A DNA stretch of 64,000 nucleotides from Combretum micranthum (GCA_024138025.1 JAMXBD010001368.1:1-64000); one strand, 5' to 3'. Positions 12,001-25,945 are shown, counted from the first letter of the stretch. Notes: generated by a model not told the origin, from the letters alone. Translations and numbers: made by a program.

Positions 12001-13478
12001 AATATCTATGTGCTTGCTATAGAATTTTTAGATAATATAGAACTTAGAAAATTTCAATTCAATGGCTGGACTTTTCGGATCAATTATGTGCCGACCCATT
12101 TTGGAACCTAAATAGCTTTAAATATTAAAATAACCTTGGAAACATATTGATCTTTTCAAATAGGTAGAAAACGACATCCAATATGTGAAATTCCAAGTTA
12201 AAATGAGTAAGTTTTGGTCATTTTAAGTTAGAATTTCACATAATTCGAATTTTGACACAAATAACGAAATAGAGTTAGAAAACTTAAGTAGAATTTAGAT
12301 GAAATAATCATTCCGGGTATTTCTTTTGTTTGGGTGATGAGGAATACAAGACCCCCATTTCTTGAGGATCACTTTGACCAAGGATTGCACTAAGGATGTG
12401 CGAGTTTTTCTTTACATTTTGCGTATTCGTGCATGTGCTTATAAAGTAGAGCACTGGATTATAAGAAAGGATAAAATTGATATGCTAGTGGGATATGATG
12501 GGATTTATATATGTGATTTGTTATGTGTGATTAATGAACATTAAGTATATCGAAACTCGATTGGTTGAATAAAGTGAATTGCTTCCTTATTATGATGACG
12601 TAGTGTGAATATTGGTTGTTAATTGAAATTAATTCCTAATTTGGGAACCTGCTATACTAAATTGATCATGCATATCATTTAAAGAATCACATACGCATTT
12701 TGCTACTACTCCTCTGCGTAGGACCGGAAAGGTAAGCTAGCTAGCTACATCTTGAAGAATTAGAACATTCGAGGAATACGGCCTCATGGTGTAGCTAAGC
12801 TAGATTGATCACTTTAGGTAAGGAAAACTCAGTGACTATTAGTACGATTGATTGGAATCCTAAGACACGCGTGCAAACTTTAAGAAGGTTGTTGGACCCC
12901 TTTAAAAATTCGAGAAGGTCATTGTACCCATTCAAATCATTCCCTAACCCTCGAATGGAGGGCACAAATCCGTTCTACATATGTATCTGGATAATCGTAT
13001 GTATTTGTTTGATCATGTAGATGTTGCGTCTTATATGTTTGCTAAAGGAATTGCTTGATTGTTTTGTTGTGGGTATGTTTGCATAATGAATTATCTCATT
13101 AAGCTAGTTGTACTTACCCCCAATAATTTGTTTTTGTACGAAATTCATAAAGCTGGGATTGGGATAGGAACCAAGTGCAGAGCGTATCAAAGATCAAGTT
13201 AGGGATTAGAATGTTGATGGATTAAACTTGGTTGAGAGAAAAGGCTTAAAACTTGATTTATTCCTTTTGTAATCTCCTTTGATTGTGATAGTTAACCTAA
13301 GTTTCTTTACCCTATTTCATTTTTTGGTAAGATATCTGATTCTCTGTAGTCTTTGTGATTTGTGGAATTATTGGTTTCCGAAACTATTTTTCTAAATATC
13401 TATATATGTATAACACATTAAGAGAATAAGTAATTAGTCTTGCAATCTCTGACTTGCAAAGCAGTCTTCATGTTATGG
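12001..13478 (+). mobile_element. Family A LTR, continuation of the 2820-4967 copy
   Basis: Sense family A sequence resumes after the atata duplication. It includes the conserved inverted repeat (12191-12233), the 'gggtatttcttttgtttgggtgatga' stretch seen in sister copies, and 'tctcattaagctag'. It is cut at 13478 by the CACTA element, roughly 150 bp before the expected GGGGCGTGACA end, which is not found elsewhere in the window. Confidence 0.7.
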
Positions 13479-14200
13479 CACTACAACAAAATGGGCCTTT
13501 GGCTACGTCTAATAAACGTGGCTAAACATTAATTAAACATTACTAGAGATTTTTGGTCACGTTTTTTTACACGTGGCCTATAGACATTGCAAAAGATCCA
13601 TCGCAGATTTGATAAGTAACGTTAAAAATTGAAATGTCGCTAATGTTAGTTTAACAGCCAAATACACTTCGTTAGGCCACGTTTAAACATGGCCTATTAT
13701 CATGTTTTGGTCACACTTATGTGTGGCTAAATATGACTAATCTCCATCTTGCTAAATATAAAAGGAGGGAAACTTGTTATTAGCGACGTTTAAATATGGG
13801 TAAATATTTTTATTAGTAACGTGTAAACATAAGTAAATTACTTAATTGGCGATGTTTAATCGTGGCCATGCACAGGTTGAATAAGCTTTATATATGTTTG
13901 TTGGACAACAATGGCGATTTATAAATGTGACAAATCTCATATTTATCTCAATTTAAACGTGGTTATTCTAATATATGGGCGATATCTACATGTAGGTATT
14001 CAATTAAAATAATTTCTAAATGTGGTTGTTATTTTAATTTAGCGACGTTTACACATGGCTACTCTTATTAAGAAGAGATTAATGTTTAACTTGGTTTAAT
14101 TTGGCAATATATACTTGTTTATTGTGTAACATATGCACAATTAGTAATATACACCTGTTTGATCACAATATAATTGATACCTGCTATTACTTCTGCACAT
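13479..14200 (-). mobile_element. CACTA (En/Spm-like) transposon terminus
   Basis: It starts with CACTACAACAAAA, a typical plant CACTA terminal inverted repeat. It is followed by many short subterminal repeats in both orientations, variants of ggccacgtttaaacatggcc and tagcgacgtttaaa, between about 13495 and 14060. Such subterminal arrays bind the element-encoded protein in En/Spm-type elements. The matching end (ttttgttgtagtg) was not found in the window. An exon-like segment on the minus strand (14479-14573) reads toward this end, so it is likely the 3' end of the element. Strand is inferred from that. Confidence 0.75.
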
Positions 14201-14478
14201 GAAATTTATGTATGAACAAATATCACTAATACATTTTGGAGCATAAAATGCGCTCGATATGTAATAGAAACTAATAGCATAAAAATTACTTAAAGATCAC
14301 CATGGCTATCCTTGCATTAAAGGAAAAAAAACATAAAACAATATGGTTTAGTGTCCTCAGAAGAAACATAAGCACAAACTCCAAATTATATCAAAATGAG
14401 CATATGTACACACTTTATCACATTAATTTGACTCCATTCATGTCAATTGCTTCAGCCAAAAAACAAAAAACTGAGTTT

Positions 14479-14573
14479 TTAATTTTCTTCCTCACTATTG
14501 TTACCATCATCTCCAAGTGATGGATTTGATGAAGTATCTCGTGCACTTGCAGAAGTATTTCCATTTGGATTTA
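14479..14573 (-). CDS. Putative last exon of a CACTA-borne gene
   Basis: On the minus strand a splice-acceptor-like sequence (gtgtgacag) at 14574 is followed by an open segment reading approximately NPNGNTSASARDTSSNPSLG, then an acidic tail (GDDGNNSEEEN) and a stop at 14479-14481. The Ser/Asn-rich acidic C-terminus is compatible with many proteins, including plant Ptta/En/Spm-type transposon proteins, but I do not recognise it. Another possible exon lies just upstream (about 14660-14760), but an internal stop makes it doubtful. Confidence 0.35.
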
Positions 14574-15628
14574 CTGTCACACAATATATAAATATAATTA
14601 TTGAATGGTTAAAAAAAACACAAATGAGATAATGAAAAATGACCCATGATAACTAACTTGAACTACTGGGAAAACTTGATACAAGTTGTTCTACAAGTCG
14701 AGTTAGTTAAGCAAGTTGTAAATACCATTGAGTAGCAAATTCAATTCAAGAAAATCGGAAAAAATCTAGTCACATGTGGATTTTCCCAAAACCAATCTCA
14801 TTAGATATGAATAGGAAAAACCGAAAAATAATATTGTAGTAAGTATTAGGATAAAAATAATTCAAAGAGAAGAACTTCATATAATCCACCGATTTCATCT
14901 CTTGAAAAAAAAAGTTAGTTCGTAACTTATATTTTTAAGTTGCCTAAAAATAAAATTATTTTCACTTCAATAGCATAGACATTTGAAGTTAATAAAACCA
15001 ATTCCATTCCTCAAGGTGCTATTACTTTCCATTCTATCCTATCAATGAACTTCTAGCATCAAAATTGTCACGCCCCATAGGGTATCCTACATGTAATAGC
15101 CCGCCACATACTATATAAGACTCACGAAATCCCTATCTGAGCCTTTCGGGAATCTTGTATAAATGTAAAGCGTCCCTTTACGACAATAGAATACTCAATC
15201 AATGAAGTTGAGAAGTTTAATGCGGCATTCACTAGCCATAGATAATAAACCAAAACGCATATATATACATTACAAAAATTTAAGGGGCATTCCCCTGCAA
15301 AATAATATCAAGTCCAATTACAGTCATCCAGAGTCCTTTAGTTTCCAACGGAAGTCTAAACAAAAGCGAAGTAAACTTCTAAGGGAAACTCCTATCTCCG
15401 GTATCTGAGCTATGGCTTGCCTCGGCCTAAGAGAAATGAACTCGTGCTGCAACAAATAAAAGCTATGGGGGCGTAAGCTAACTAGCTTAGTGAGTATAAA
15501 CTTCCATATCACAATTAGGACAATTCATTCAAACAAGTGATTATTCAAGCAAATGGTATGCATCAGATAAATGAGTTCAACAAACATATGACCAGTCGGA
15601 AATCATATGTGGATGGACTTGCGCCCTC

Positions 15629-18600
15629 TGTCACGCCCCAAAGGGTACCCTAAACGCGACAGTCCACCACACCGATATTTAAACTTAAGTATGACAACCT
15701 TAGTCATCCCATAAGTTTACATATCGAGTGTAAGGTGTACTCACACAACTTTTAGGATCACACTTTGATTCGAGTAGTCTTAAGAAAGCATACATAGCAT
15801 TAAGAATATAAATCACAACAAATAAACAGTTAACTTTACAAAAGCCAAGGGGGCATACCCCCGCCAAAATAATAGGAGTCTACATCGTTTAGCTCCATTA
15901 CAATATATGAATTCTACATTAAAGAGATTTTCCTAGAAGTCCACGCCTACACTAGGTCCCGACTTCCTCAAAAGCTCTTTAATTCCATGTGATAAACCTG
16001 CACAAAATGTCCTCTCGGAACATCCAAAAATAGGAACACTGCAACAAAAACTGTTGGGGTATAAGCTAATGCTTAGTGAGATTCATTTTCTTCAAGTAAC
16101 ATGCCCGACCAAGCTAAAATATCTATACAAGCAAGTTATAATTAAGCAACCATATGAATGCACAAGCATATGACTTTCCGGTAGTCATAAGTGAATGAAT
16201 TTACGCCCTCCATTCGGGGTTTGGGGTAGTTCATAAGTCATGCAACTACAATTCCAAAGTTGGTCCATAAGACATGCAACCATGTCCCAATCTTAAGTGG
16301 GGTGGTCCATAAGACATGCAACCACAATTTTTAATGTTGGTCCATAAGTCATGCAACCATAGTTTCATTATTCGAATGGGGTGGTCCATAAGTCATGCAA
16401 CCCTAGCCCCATTCATTAAAGACCCGCTGCCTCCCAAGTACACCTTTGTCCCACCAAAGACATACTCGACAATGATATGGCTCACTACGTGATATGCATG
16501 TACGTTTATTCATATAATCATGACATATTACTTAGATAATTTAAAAGTGACCATACAATTTCAGACATTCCAAATCTATACTAGCTCATACAAGATTATT
16601 GCAACAAAGCTGCCTCGATATACTTATCGTTCATTCATGCAATTTAGATCACCATTCAATCACAATTTTATCTTTTCCTAAGTCTAATGCCACTACTACT
16701 ACAAGCACATCCAAGAGCATAATTAATTGAGAAATGAACTCACTTGTCCATGTAGTGAAAATCCACTAGTCGTAATAGTCCTCGGGAAGTGGTAACCCGT
16801 CCTCCAATTCACCTAGGTACAAAGAATACCCTCAATGAGTATTCTTATGAAGTTCTATTAAACTTAACAATTTTATTTACTAAGTTCGTCAATTTCCGTC
16901 TAGGTTGAATCCTTAACTTAAAAAGGTCATATCTAACTCATTTTAACTCGGAATTTAGCTTATAATATACCGATTTATACCTACTTCGAAAGAGCTATCC
17001 ATTTCTAAAGTTAATTCAAACATTTAAGGTCATTTAGGGGTCGGAAACATACTGTACAGTAGGGTTGCGAAAATTCCAGATTTGAGCCTTTGTGAAAAAT
17101 TTCCATATCTACTCTATTTAACTACTTAGACCAATTTATTTTAGTCCTAAGCTTGCAAGGAGATCTCAAAACAAAATTAAGAGATTACACACTTATCTAA
17201 TACCAAACATAAAGTTCAAATGAAACTTCTAAGAATCCATTTCATAAAACCGAAATTTACAAGTTGAAACTCATTGTTTGTTTTGAGTAATTCCTTTACT
17301 AAAACTTACTTAGTTCAATGAAAATAATTTTCCTATATTATATTATCAAAGCATTCCATTTTCAATATAAAATACTTGTTTTGAGATCAAAAAGAAGGTT
17401 TTAAAAATTGGTCCCCATAATTACGAATTTCCACTTTGAAGTTTACAATGAAAACAAGACCTAAATTTTGTCTTTTACAAAACACTTGATTTAAGCAATA
17501 CCTTTTAGGAAAACTCATTTAAACTTATGAAAATTCATTCCTTAAGATATCTATATCAAGAGCCCTTATATTTTTGTCTAAATCTTCATTTTAAAGTTGA
17601 TGATGGGTTTCAAAAATAGGTCTTGGTCTTGATCCGAATTTTCATAAATTTATTTTGGACATATCTCTTGAAAATTATCAAAACTCATGAAAAACAACCC
17701 ATTACATATTATATCTAAGAACCCTTCATTTCTTGAATAAAATCCTCATTTGTGAGTTGGAAAACATGTTTTTATTTTGGATCTTTGTCTTGATCCGAAA
17801 ATACAATTTTTGTTTTTGAAAATAAACTTTGAAAATCAACTTTGATTCTTGTAAGATGAAGCCTTGATGATATACATCCATCAAACCTTCATTTTCTTAA
17901 CAAAAGCTTCCATTTTAAGACTTGAAAGAGGGTTTTTAAAATAGGGCATTGACAAGTTACGAATTTTTCTTTTTCATTCCAACTTGAATCTAAGATCTAC
18001 TCAATATATAACCATGAAAGCATAAGAAAAACTTAGTAGTAAGCCTTAACTTCTAGATCTACACATAAACATAACTAAAGCTTGATAAAACTCTAGATCT
18101 ACAAGCTATCACAAAACAAGAAGATAAACAAGCCTTCCATATAACAAAAATACTAAGAACAAAAGAGATCATCATCTAGAGGAGTGTTTCACTTCTTGGC
18201 ATCATCATCCATAGCCTTTTAAGCTTGTGGAATGTCCTTTGATGCATGAAACATCCATGGTATCATCCTAGAACATCTTATAAGAGCAAAAAGGGAAAGA
18301 TTACCTCAAATAATTGCAAGAAATATATGTGGAAGCAAGAAAGAAAAATGGGGACAGCTTGTTTTCAAGAAGACAAGGCAAGGAAGAAGAGAAAAGAGAG
18401 GGAAAAAGAGAGAGGAAAAATGTAGGGTTTGTAAATATGAAAGAGGGAAGGAATGAGATGTTAAATAGAGTTAAAGTGTGTTAAATAATTTAAAAAAAAT
18501 AAAACAGCAGCTGCAAGGGAGGGGGGCTGGCGTGATTTGAGTGTGGGGGAGGTGTGTAGTTGATTTTAACTTGTATTTTTGAAAGTGTAACAAGTTGCAT

Positions 18601-19295
18601 CCATTTCTAACTAAAATAGAGACTTTAAAATATCAAATAATGATTAAAAATAATGAAAAGTGGCTAATTTTATGGGGAATGGGCAGCTGCAATTTTGGGA
18701 AAGAAGTGTAAGAAAAAGCAAAAGAAGACATAATAATGTGTAGTAATGATAATGTATGTGTACTTGAGGTATGGGTTGATAAAGTGCTTTTTGAATAAGA
18801 AAATATAAAATAAATTAAGAAAAATATTTTATTTAAGTAGCAGAATTTTTATGATTTAAATAAAATAATCAATTAAATTATTTTTAGAAATTTAACAATT
18901 AGTTACCGGTAAGAGTAAAATAAGCTTATATGAGCTATAACTGATATTTTTAGAATCCGAAAAATTCTAAACTTGATATTTTTGAAATCCTTATAAAAAT
19001 ACGAGTCTAAAAATATTAAAGATATATTTTTAATTTTCCGAGCCCCGGGACACGCTTTCCAAAGCAGTATCCAAACGGGTTCGAAATAAGCCGAAATTGA
19101 ACCGATCTGATATTTTTAATAATTCAAATATTATTATGGGCTATTCTAAACACTTTAATTATTTTTCGACTCCTCGATTTACGAACTCGGGTTTGCAGGA
19201 TCTAAACTGTAGGGTTTTACTCACGATCCGTTGACTTAAGGTCTCCGGTTGACTTTCCGGCTTAAGGTTTAGGGCTTAGAAAACAGGGGTTTACA
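15629..19295 (-). mobile_element. Solo LTR, family A, nested copy (TSD ccctc)
   Basis: It runs from TGTCACGCCCC to caggggtttaca, 3667 bp, with ccctc at 15624-15628 and 19296-19300. Removing it rejoins the outer copy's text 'gcgccctc' to 'catcccaagttagcag', matching 39730-39760. It has its own minisatellite (16203-16410) and at least four internal ~160-210 bp repeats (anchors near 17422, 17632, 17795 and 17955). Confidence 0.93.
16203..16410 (-). repeat. Minisatellite of ggtccataagtcatgcaacc type
   Basis: Five units contain cataag(t/a)catgc, each bracketed by complementary arms: tagtt/aacta in the first, gtggt/accac in the third, tggt/acca in others. Spacing between units is about 38-62 bp. 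It is found only in this A copy; sister copies have other arrays here. Confidence 0.8.
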
Positions 19296-19365
19296 CCCTC
19301 CATCCCAAGTTAGCAGATTAACGAATCATGCGATACGACGCCGTTTAAGCTCACAGTCAACTGAA

Positions 19366-19464
19366 TAATAATTCGTTTTATGGATCACGATTAATCAACA
19401 ATTTCGTTTTATGGATCACGATTAACCAACATATTCGTTTTATGGATCACGAAAAACTAACCAA
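19366..19464 (-). repeat. Minisatellite, ~31-bp units
   Basis: Three tandem units of cgttttatggatcacga, each with tcgt/acga arms, separated by attaaccaac-like spacers. Nearly identical arrays lie at about 39795-39893, with diverged units at about 60070-60165. Confidence 0.85.
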
Positions 19465-21534
19465 TGCTAATGCTCCATCCCTTCATGATATGAATGAGTC
19501 CAATTATAATTGAAGCCAAATATAGATTAATTCAATTCTTTTAGGTGGCCAATAATTATTCGCAGACAATCAATATGAAATTCTAGCTAGACAAGCAATA
19601 GCTTAACACCCGGTTTTGATATTCCTTAAGTTCCATTTGCACATCAACAGCAGGCAAATACATAACCATTTTTATCTTTGCCTATACCACTAATGCCACT
19701 ATCAATACAATCACAAACACTAATTGAGAGGGGAAGTAATACTCACTCGGCCATGGTTCATCGGTCTTTTAGTAATAGTAGTCGGGTGGTAGTGTATCGT
19801 CTTGTTCGGGATCACCTACCAAATAAGAATAACCTAATAAGAATCTCATCACTAAACTAATTTAAGCTATACATCTAAACTTCACAAATTCGGAATTCTT
19901 GCTATTTGCAGAAGCTCCAACTTAAAACAGCCATAACTTGGTCATTTTAACTCGGAATTTCGCAAATTTTATATCTATCTCTATCTAATTCAAAAGATCT
20001 ATCTATTTCTACTATTATTTTCAAGTTTTGATAACATTAAGGTCACGTAACAGTGGGATCAGATCTGTTCTGTAACTTTTCCAATTCCGAAAAATTGTTT
20101 CGCATTTGATAAAAATGTTCCTAGTTGATGATTCATGTATGGAAGGTATATGAATGAATTCCTAATATGAATATCACATAATAAGCTCAATATATGCATG
20201 GTTTTGATGATCTTTGATGACGGACTCTTATGAACTCCTAATTATTAAGAACTCCATAATGATCACCTATGAAAAGCTATTCTTTCCATCTTTACATTCC
20301 CTAGGGTTTTTATGATTTTATTCTTGAAATTTACTTGCCATCTAAATAAAAATGAGTTCTCAATATCTATACTAATCATGCCCTTCATTTATGCATAAAA
20401 ATCCACATTTTTCATTGGGTAAATATGTTTTTAAACAAGCTACTCACAAAAATCCGAATTTTGTAAATTTCCTTTTCTTGCACTTTCTTTATGGGAAAAC
20501 TTGTTTAATGCATTAAAAATTGAAGCTTCATTATATCTATTGTCTAAGGACTCCATTTGATTCATAAAACATGCCATCTAAGCTTGGATACTAAGTGTTT
20601 ATGTAGGCATCATCCTAAAATACAAATTTGACTTCTAATCACTATCTCAATATCTTTCATTCTAACTCCACTACGTGTTTTACATTTTCCTCATGCCTAA
20701 ACTCATCCAAACTTATGAAAATCATTCCTTAAGGGCATCTATTACATATACCTTCCATTTTTTTATGAAAAATATGAGTTTTAAAGTGGTTTTGGTGGTT
20801 TTTAAAGTAGGGTTCCAAAATCATCCGAATTTTCAACAAAGCATTTCTAACAAAACCTTTTTTTTTTTCAACTTTCTTGCCTTCTATACATGAAGATCTA
20901 CCATCTAACATATCTATACATAAGCAAGGATAAATTTTTATGATCATCAATGCATGAAAATCAAAATAACCATATGGACATGAATGTAGATGAAGATATA
21001 AATGTCTAAACACTAGATCTACTAAATATAATGCATGAATCATAAGTTTCATGGCATGAACATAAATATCTATGCAAGATCTCTACTTTACATGCATGAA
21101 CAAGGTGATATTTCAACAAAAACTCATTTAAACACTAGATCCATATCTTGTGATGGCTTGATATTCTTGTACACGTGTTTTCATGTCCCTAGCATATGCT
21201 CATTGGGATTAAATGTGAAAACACACAAGAATAGCTTTGCCATTGCAAGATTTGGTAAGAATGAAGCTTGAAATCAACATACCAATAGAGATTAGAGGTA
21301 GAAATGAAGAGGAAATGAGTTGTGTGTGTGAGTGTGGAAGGGGAGGGGGTTCACGGCACAAAGGGAGGAAAAAGAGAGGGTTTTTCACTTTGATAAAATT
21401 TTTGAAGAGTGAAAATGAAGAGAGAGAGAGAGAAAAGGTGTTTATATATGAATAGATTAGGGTTTGTAATTGAATAAAAATAACAAAAACAAAACAAATG
21501 AGAGGGGAAAAGGGGAGTGGGTGCCGGCCATGGG

Positions 21535-21554
21535 GTGTGTGTGTGTGTGTGTGT
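21535..21554 (+). repeat. (GT)n microsatellite
   Basis: About ten GT units in the U3-equivalent region of the outer A copy, next to a GGCCGGC-like patch. A shorter equivalent lies at about 42000-42012 in the 39174-42593 copy. Confidence 0.95.
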
Positions 21555-22724
21555 TTGAAATTTGTTAAATTGTAATTTATGTAATTAAAATGTAATAAAT
21601 GTAATAATTATTTAGGAAACAAAAATTCTTGGAAAAGAAAATTGTAATGAGTAGTTGTAAGGATGTAAGAATAGGGTATGGGTAGTGTGTAGTGTAGGTT
21701 GTACTTGTGAATAGTAGACAAGACATCTACTTTACCGGTTGTAACGAAAACACGGGAAAAGGCTATAACTGTAATTTTTATAACCCGGAAAATTATAAAA
21801 TTGATATTTTTGGAATCCTTATAAAATTACGATTCTAATGAATATTCCAGAACATTTTTTTGAGTTCGTGGTTCTGGGGTACGTTTTTCCGTAATTGAGC
21901 TTGGGAAGGCCCGGAATTGAAAAATTCTCGAATTTAAAACTTTCAAAGGTCTAAAATATACTTTAGAATGATAATTCATATTCATTTATTTTATAAAACT
22001 TCTTTTATTATGAAACCGAAGGAAAGCCGGATTTAAGATTCCTACGCTTCTCTCACTAGACTTAAACTGAACCGGATTAGGGTTTCGTTTTTCAACTCCC
22101 AGGGTTTTCTTAACTACTAAGAATATCGGGGTTTACAAAAATTAATCCTAATTCATGAATGGTTAAAGAAGCATAAATTCATTCAAATAAGAATGCATGA
22201 AGTAACAAAAAGGGGATTCACTTAAATCTTCTGATATTGGTCTTTCATACTTTCAAACAAATAGATAACAAATAATAATTTTACTTACAAAATCAAATGT
22301 CGAAATAAAAATTAAATAATTAGACAAGCTCAATTTCTTAAAACCAACATTAAGCATACCATAAATATAATAGATCTTATTGAACTCTTAGTTGCTACAA
22401 ATATAAGAGAAGAAATTGGTTTTGACTTGCACACTTTCAATATATTTTAATGAAAAAAAAGGAAAAGGAAATACATATTTGAAAAATAAAAGGCCACCAA
22501 AACTATAGACATTTCCCTTACACCCAAAAATACTTTAGCTTCCAAACACTATCAACCATGAAATTAAAGTCCTCTAACAAATCCAACCAAATCGATGCAT
22601 TGTACTGCAAGCACGGACAACGTATATATGTATATATAAATATAATAGATCATAATTACACTCTGCTATGTTACTTATCTTGCTTAAAGCTTGGTATCAT
22701 TAAAAATGAGCATTTGAAAATTAC

Positions 22725-22817
22725 CAAGAGATTGAGCATGATTAGTTGAATTATTGCCTCTAAGGATGCATATGCTTGACTATTGTTGATATCTTGACCA
22801 TGTGGAGTTGTCATTTG
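22725..22817 (-). CDS. Putative internal exon, unknown protein
   Basis: An open 93-bp minus-strand segment (31 codons) has an acceptor-like ctgcag before it and a donor-like gtaatt after it. It reads QMTTPHGQDINNSQAYASLE and continues into a hydrophobic LIMLNLL end. I do not recognise the family. It could belong to the same minus-strand gene as the exon-like segments at 14479, 24779, 25768 and 26645, but this is inference. Confidence 0.35.
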
Positions 22818-24778
22818 CTGCAGTTTAACAAATAAACAATTCATTATTATAAGGCTAACCAAATCAAGCATATCTAGTATCCATCAGGACAAAACTAGAC
22901 AGAGGCAATGAAGAAGTCCCAACTTAACTTTCATTTTAACAATTGTGAAATCTCTTCACTTAATATAAAGACTGTGAAGCAACTAATCAAGTTATCAATT
23001 AAATTGAATCAAATTTAACTGTAGAATATTAGCACTTATATTATCCTAATGAGCTTAGCTTACTAGACTTAAAGGGGACAACTTTTTGGTAGCATCTAAA
23101 GTTTGTTTGATATAAAAATAATAAAAAAATAAAAATAAAATAAAGTAGAAAAGAAAAAAAACAACATAACTCTTTACTAAAAAAAAAAAGTAGTAATTCC
23201 AAGCTTATTACTTGAAGATTGAGCTCACTGTAAGCTAGAATAATGGGATGAGGTTGGGTTGAGGTTCCATGTCAATGGGGATTAGGGAAAGGTGACCCTT
23301 AATTGCAATCTCCAAAAGCTTAACAAGTTCATGGAGAATTGTTTTGACCATTCACAATGGTTTGCCAATAGCACTAGCTCTAGAAGTGATTTTCATACAA
23401 ATAAGCCATAAGAAAAAAGAAAAAGATGTATAAGTTTGTGTTCAAGGCATAAAAACATCTAAAGACTTCATTTGATTATTGTTTTAAGAAAACATCCAAT
23501 CAAGTAGGTAAAGATCTTCACCTGATTTCTTGCAACTCTCATTTTGTAAATATTTTTATCCTTATAATAGTAATGAAATTTACATCAAAGATAGCAATCC
23601 CTGTTCCTTGTAGATGATCACTAAAGAAGAAAAACTATATATAATGTAAATGTGAAATTTATGACTTTGCAAGCGGCTCATGTCTTACTAAAATTTTTAA
23701 AAATATATATAGTTTTAAAAAAGTCCATAACAAATTATGGTAAAACAAAAATATGGTGCATCATTCATAGAATTTGTCTAGCAAGACCAACAATAGTGAT
23801 ATCAAAGTATAACAAGAACAAAAGCACAAGAGAACAACAAATTATTAGAATAATACGCAATAAAGGAGATAACAATAAAAAAAGAAACATAAATTAAAAG
23901 CTAGCAATAAAATCGGATTGCTTTATTTATTTAAAAAACATTAATTTACCAAATGTCCCCAAGAAGTTTTATATGTAGCATAGAGACAACTAAGCATTCA
24001 CTAAAGACAGCTTAACTTGGTAAGTTTAATCAAGCATGGCAATCAAATAAGAGGATTTCTAATTTCTATATGCAAAAGACTCATTAGCAATTGGTGAAGG
24101 CCATCTAGAGGGGTCCAATGGTTATAGTATATTAATAAGGACTACAAATGATGAGGTACGATTAAGCAATGTGGCACTCTAGTGCAACAAATGAGTGCTT
24201 GACAAGGCTTGCATTAAACGTTTAGGTTCATCTTAATGCTATAGAGGCTCTTACTTGTTGCTGCAATTTTCAATCATGCTCGTTTAGTTTGAATTTGGCC
24301 TAAGAGCTCGGTTTTGTGAATATTCCACCACTGCTTTTGATTCTGCACTTGGACTACTTGATGCTTGCATGTGGTAACTGCTTCGGTTGGAATCAATAAT
24401 TACCTGTGACCACCAACATGTTCGACATTCTAACGTTTGGTCTAGCTGGTTGTTATTAATTGTGATAGAAGTCCTTTTCATCTTGCCTAGCTGGTCAGTG
24501 TGGTCTTGGTTTGTTATAGCAGTAGCTCGGTTGGGCAATTCTAGTCTGGTTGGAAGTCAAGTCAAGCACAAAAAGTTAAATGCATCTTTTCCATAAGGCT
24601 TTTCATATTAGTTATTGAGGTATCTTATTGGAGAATATGGATTATTAATGCTTTAATGAAAGCATCTCTTTTTCTCATTTAAAGTATGTGAGCACATGCT
24701 TATTTTTAACTTAGAGTGAGCAATGACATTAATAGAAATAAAGTAAAACTTATACGAAAAGAATTTATAATACCTTAC
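22818..24778. other. Non-LTR sequence, no clear gene
   Basis: AT-rich with scattered more balanced segments (about 23220-23400 and 24280-24540) that could be exon remnants on the minus strand. Open frames are short and none shows a motif I can name. No terminal repeats or duplications were found. Confidence 0.4.
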
Positions 24779-24861
24779 TTGAAAGACATACTTGAGATCA
24801 TCCTTACCAACCTTTTGGTATACTTCTTGAAATTGAATTTACTTCTAGGAGCTAAATGAAG
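24779..24861 (-). CDS. Putative internal exon, unknown protein
   Basis: The 83-bp minus-strand segment follows an acceptor-like tttttgcag and ends at a strong donor-like gtaaggta. One frame is open through it, reading approximately LHLAPRSKFNFKKYTKRLVR then MISSMSF, a basic stretch. Splice signals are the main evidence; no family is recognised. Confidence 0.3.
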
Positions 24862-25380
24862 CTGCAAAAATAGAATCCTCTGTTAGACTATCATATTCAA
24901 CAGAACTTATTAAAAGGCGCAACACATAACTCACATTAATGAAGCCATTTCGTAAATGTTTAAGTAGTCTAACTTATGAATAAACCCAAAAAATTGTCAA
25001 AAGAAGCCACCCCATATTGGAAAAAGAAAGATCATAATGCATGAAAAAACAATGCGGTATGCCCAATTCATAAAAACAATTACAATTTTGTGGTTAAAAA
25101 TCAAGTGAGAATGTTACGACATGATAAAATATACAAACATTTGTTCAAAACCATTTTACTCCTTTTAGTTGTTTGCATGATCTTGGAAAATCAATGATTG
25201 AATTACCAACACAAGCTCAGGCTTTTCGAGGAGAATTTATAACACAAGCTCATAGTCATGAGACTATGTTTCTAGTTCCCACTGCTTTCAACCATGGATC
25301 TGCAAAAAGACAACAAACGATTTTTAACCATAGAATTTTGTTACAGAAGCTAACCCATCAACTATAGTCATCCGCTAATA

Positions 25381-25534
25381 CCACATATGTGATATATTTT
25401 GACATAGTTTATGCTAGTACTGACTCAACCAATTAATAACCACGTATGTGATATATTTTGACATAGTTTATGCTAGTACTGACTCGACCAATTAATAACC
25501 ACGTATGTGATATATTTTGACATAGTTTATGCTA
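25381..25534 (+). repeat. 59-bp tandem repeat, 2.6 copies
   Basis: Two full units (25381-25439 and 25440-25498) and a partial third (25499-25534) differ at only a couple of positions, so the duplication is recent. It lies in non-LTR sequence. Confidence 0.97.
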
Positions 25535-25767
25535 AAGAAGCATTTGGAGAATTCAAATTTAGTGATAAAATAGATCGTCATGTTTCAATAGCTAAGGGGG
25601 TCAAAACCTAAAAAACAGAGAGTTTCTTTGTTAGATATAGTCATTATCGTATAGAAAGATAGGATAACTTCCATTACTTTTATGTTCTTCTATATTGTCC
25701 CTGCTCTTTGTTCCTTAGCTATTTGCTTTTTAGTTGTGTTCATTGCATGAGAACCAGTTAGACTGAC

Positions 25768-25945
25768 CTTAGGACATATAATGCTATTTGGATTCCCCCA
25801 ATCAGTATCTTTCTTTGCTCTTTCTTTGGCTTTGGGTTGCTTTGCCCTTCAAGTCTCTTTGGTAGTAACTTCCAACACGGCTGTTTGCCTTTGCCTTTAG
25901 CCAGTTTATTGAGTTCCTCTTCAAAGCATAAAGAACAAAGTCCCT
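25768..25945 (-). CDS. Putative exon, Lys-rich unknown protein
   Basis: This open minus-strand segment is bounded by an acceptor-like gatatag and a donor-like gtcagt. It encodes GLCSLCFEEELNKLAKGKGK followed by a Lys/Pro/Gln-rich stretch. The CxxC pair and charged composition suggest a real coding past, but no family is recognised. It could share a transcript with the start-containing exon at 26645-26740. Confidence 0.35.

Larger units (their letters stand above)
15066..22137 (-). mobile_element. Solo LTR, family A, outer copy (TSD aaaat)
   Basis: It runs from TGTCACGCCCC to cggggtttaca, flanked by aaaat at 15061-15065 and 22138-22142. It is interrupted by a second A copy (15629-19295); without it and one duplication the LTR is 3400 bp. 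It belongs to the subgroup with ~165-200 bp internal repeats (anchors near 20453, 20620 and 20822). No internal retroelement domains are present. It is inserted in the CACTA element or the sequence adjoining it. Confidence 0.92.

Noticed and set aside
16203..16410. Regular short repeats considered as a CRISPR array
   Set aside because: Spacing is irregular, repeats are diverged, the setting is plant LTR DNA and no cas genes are present.
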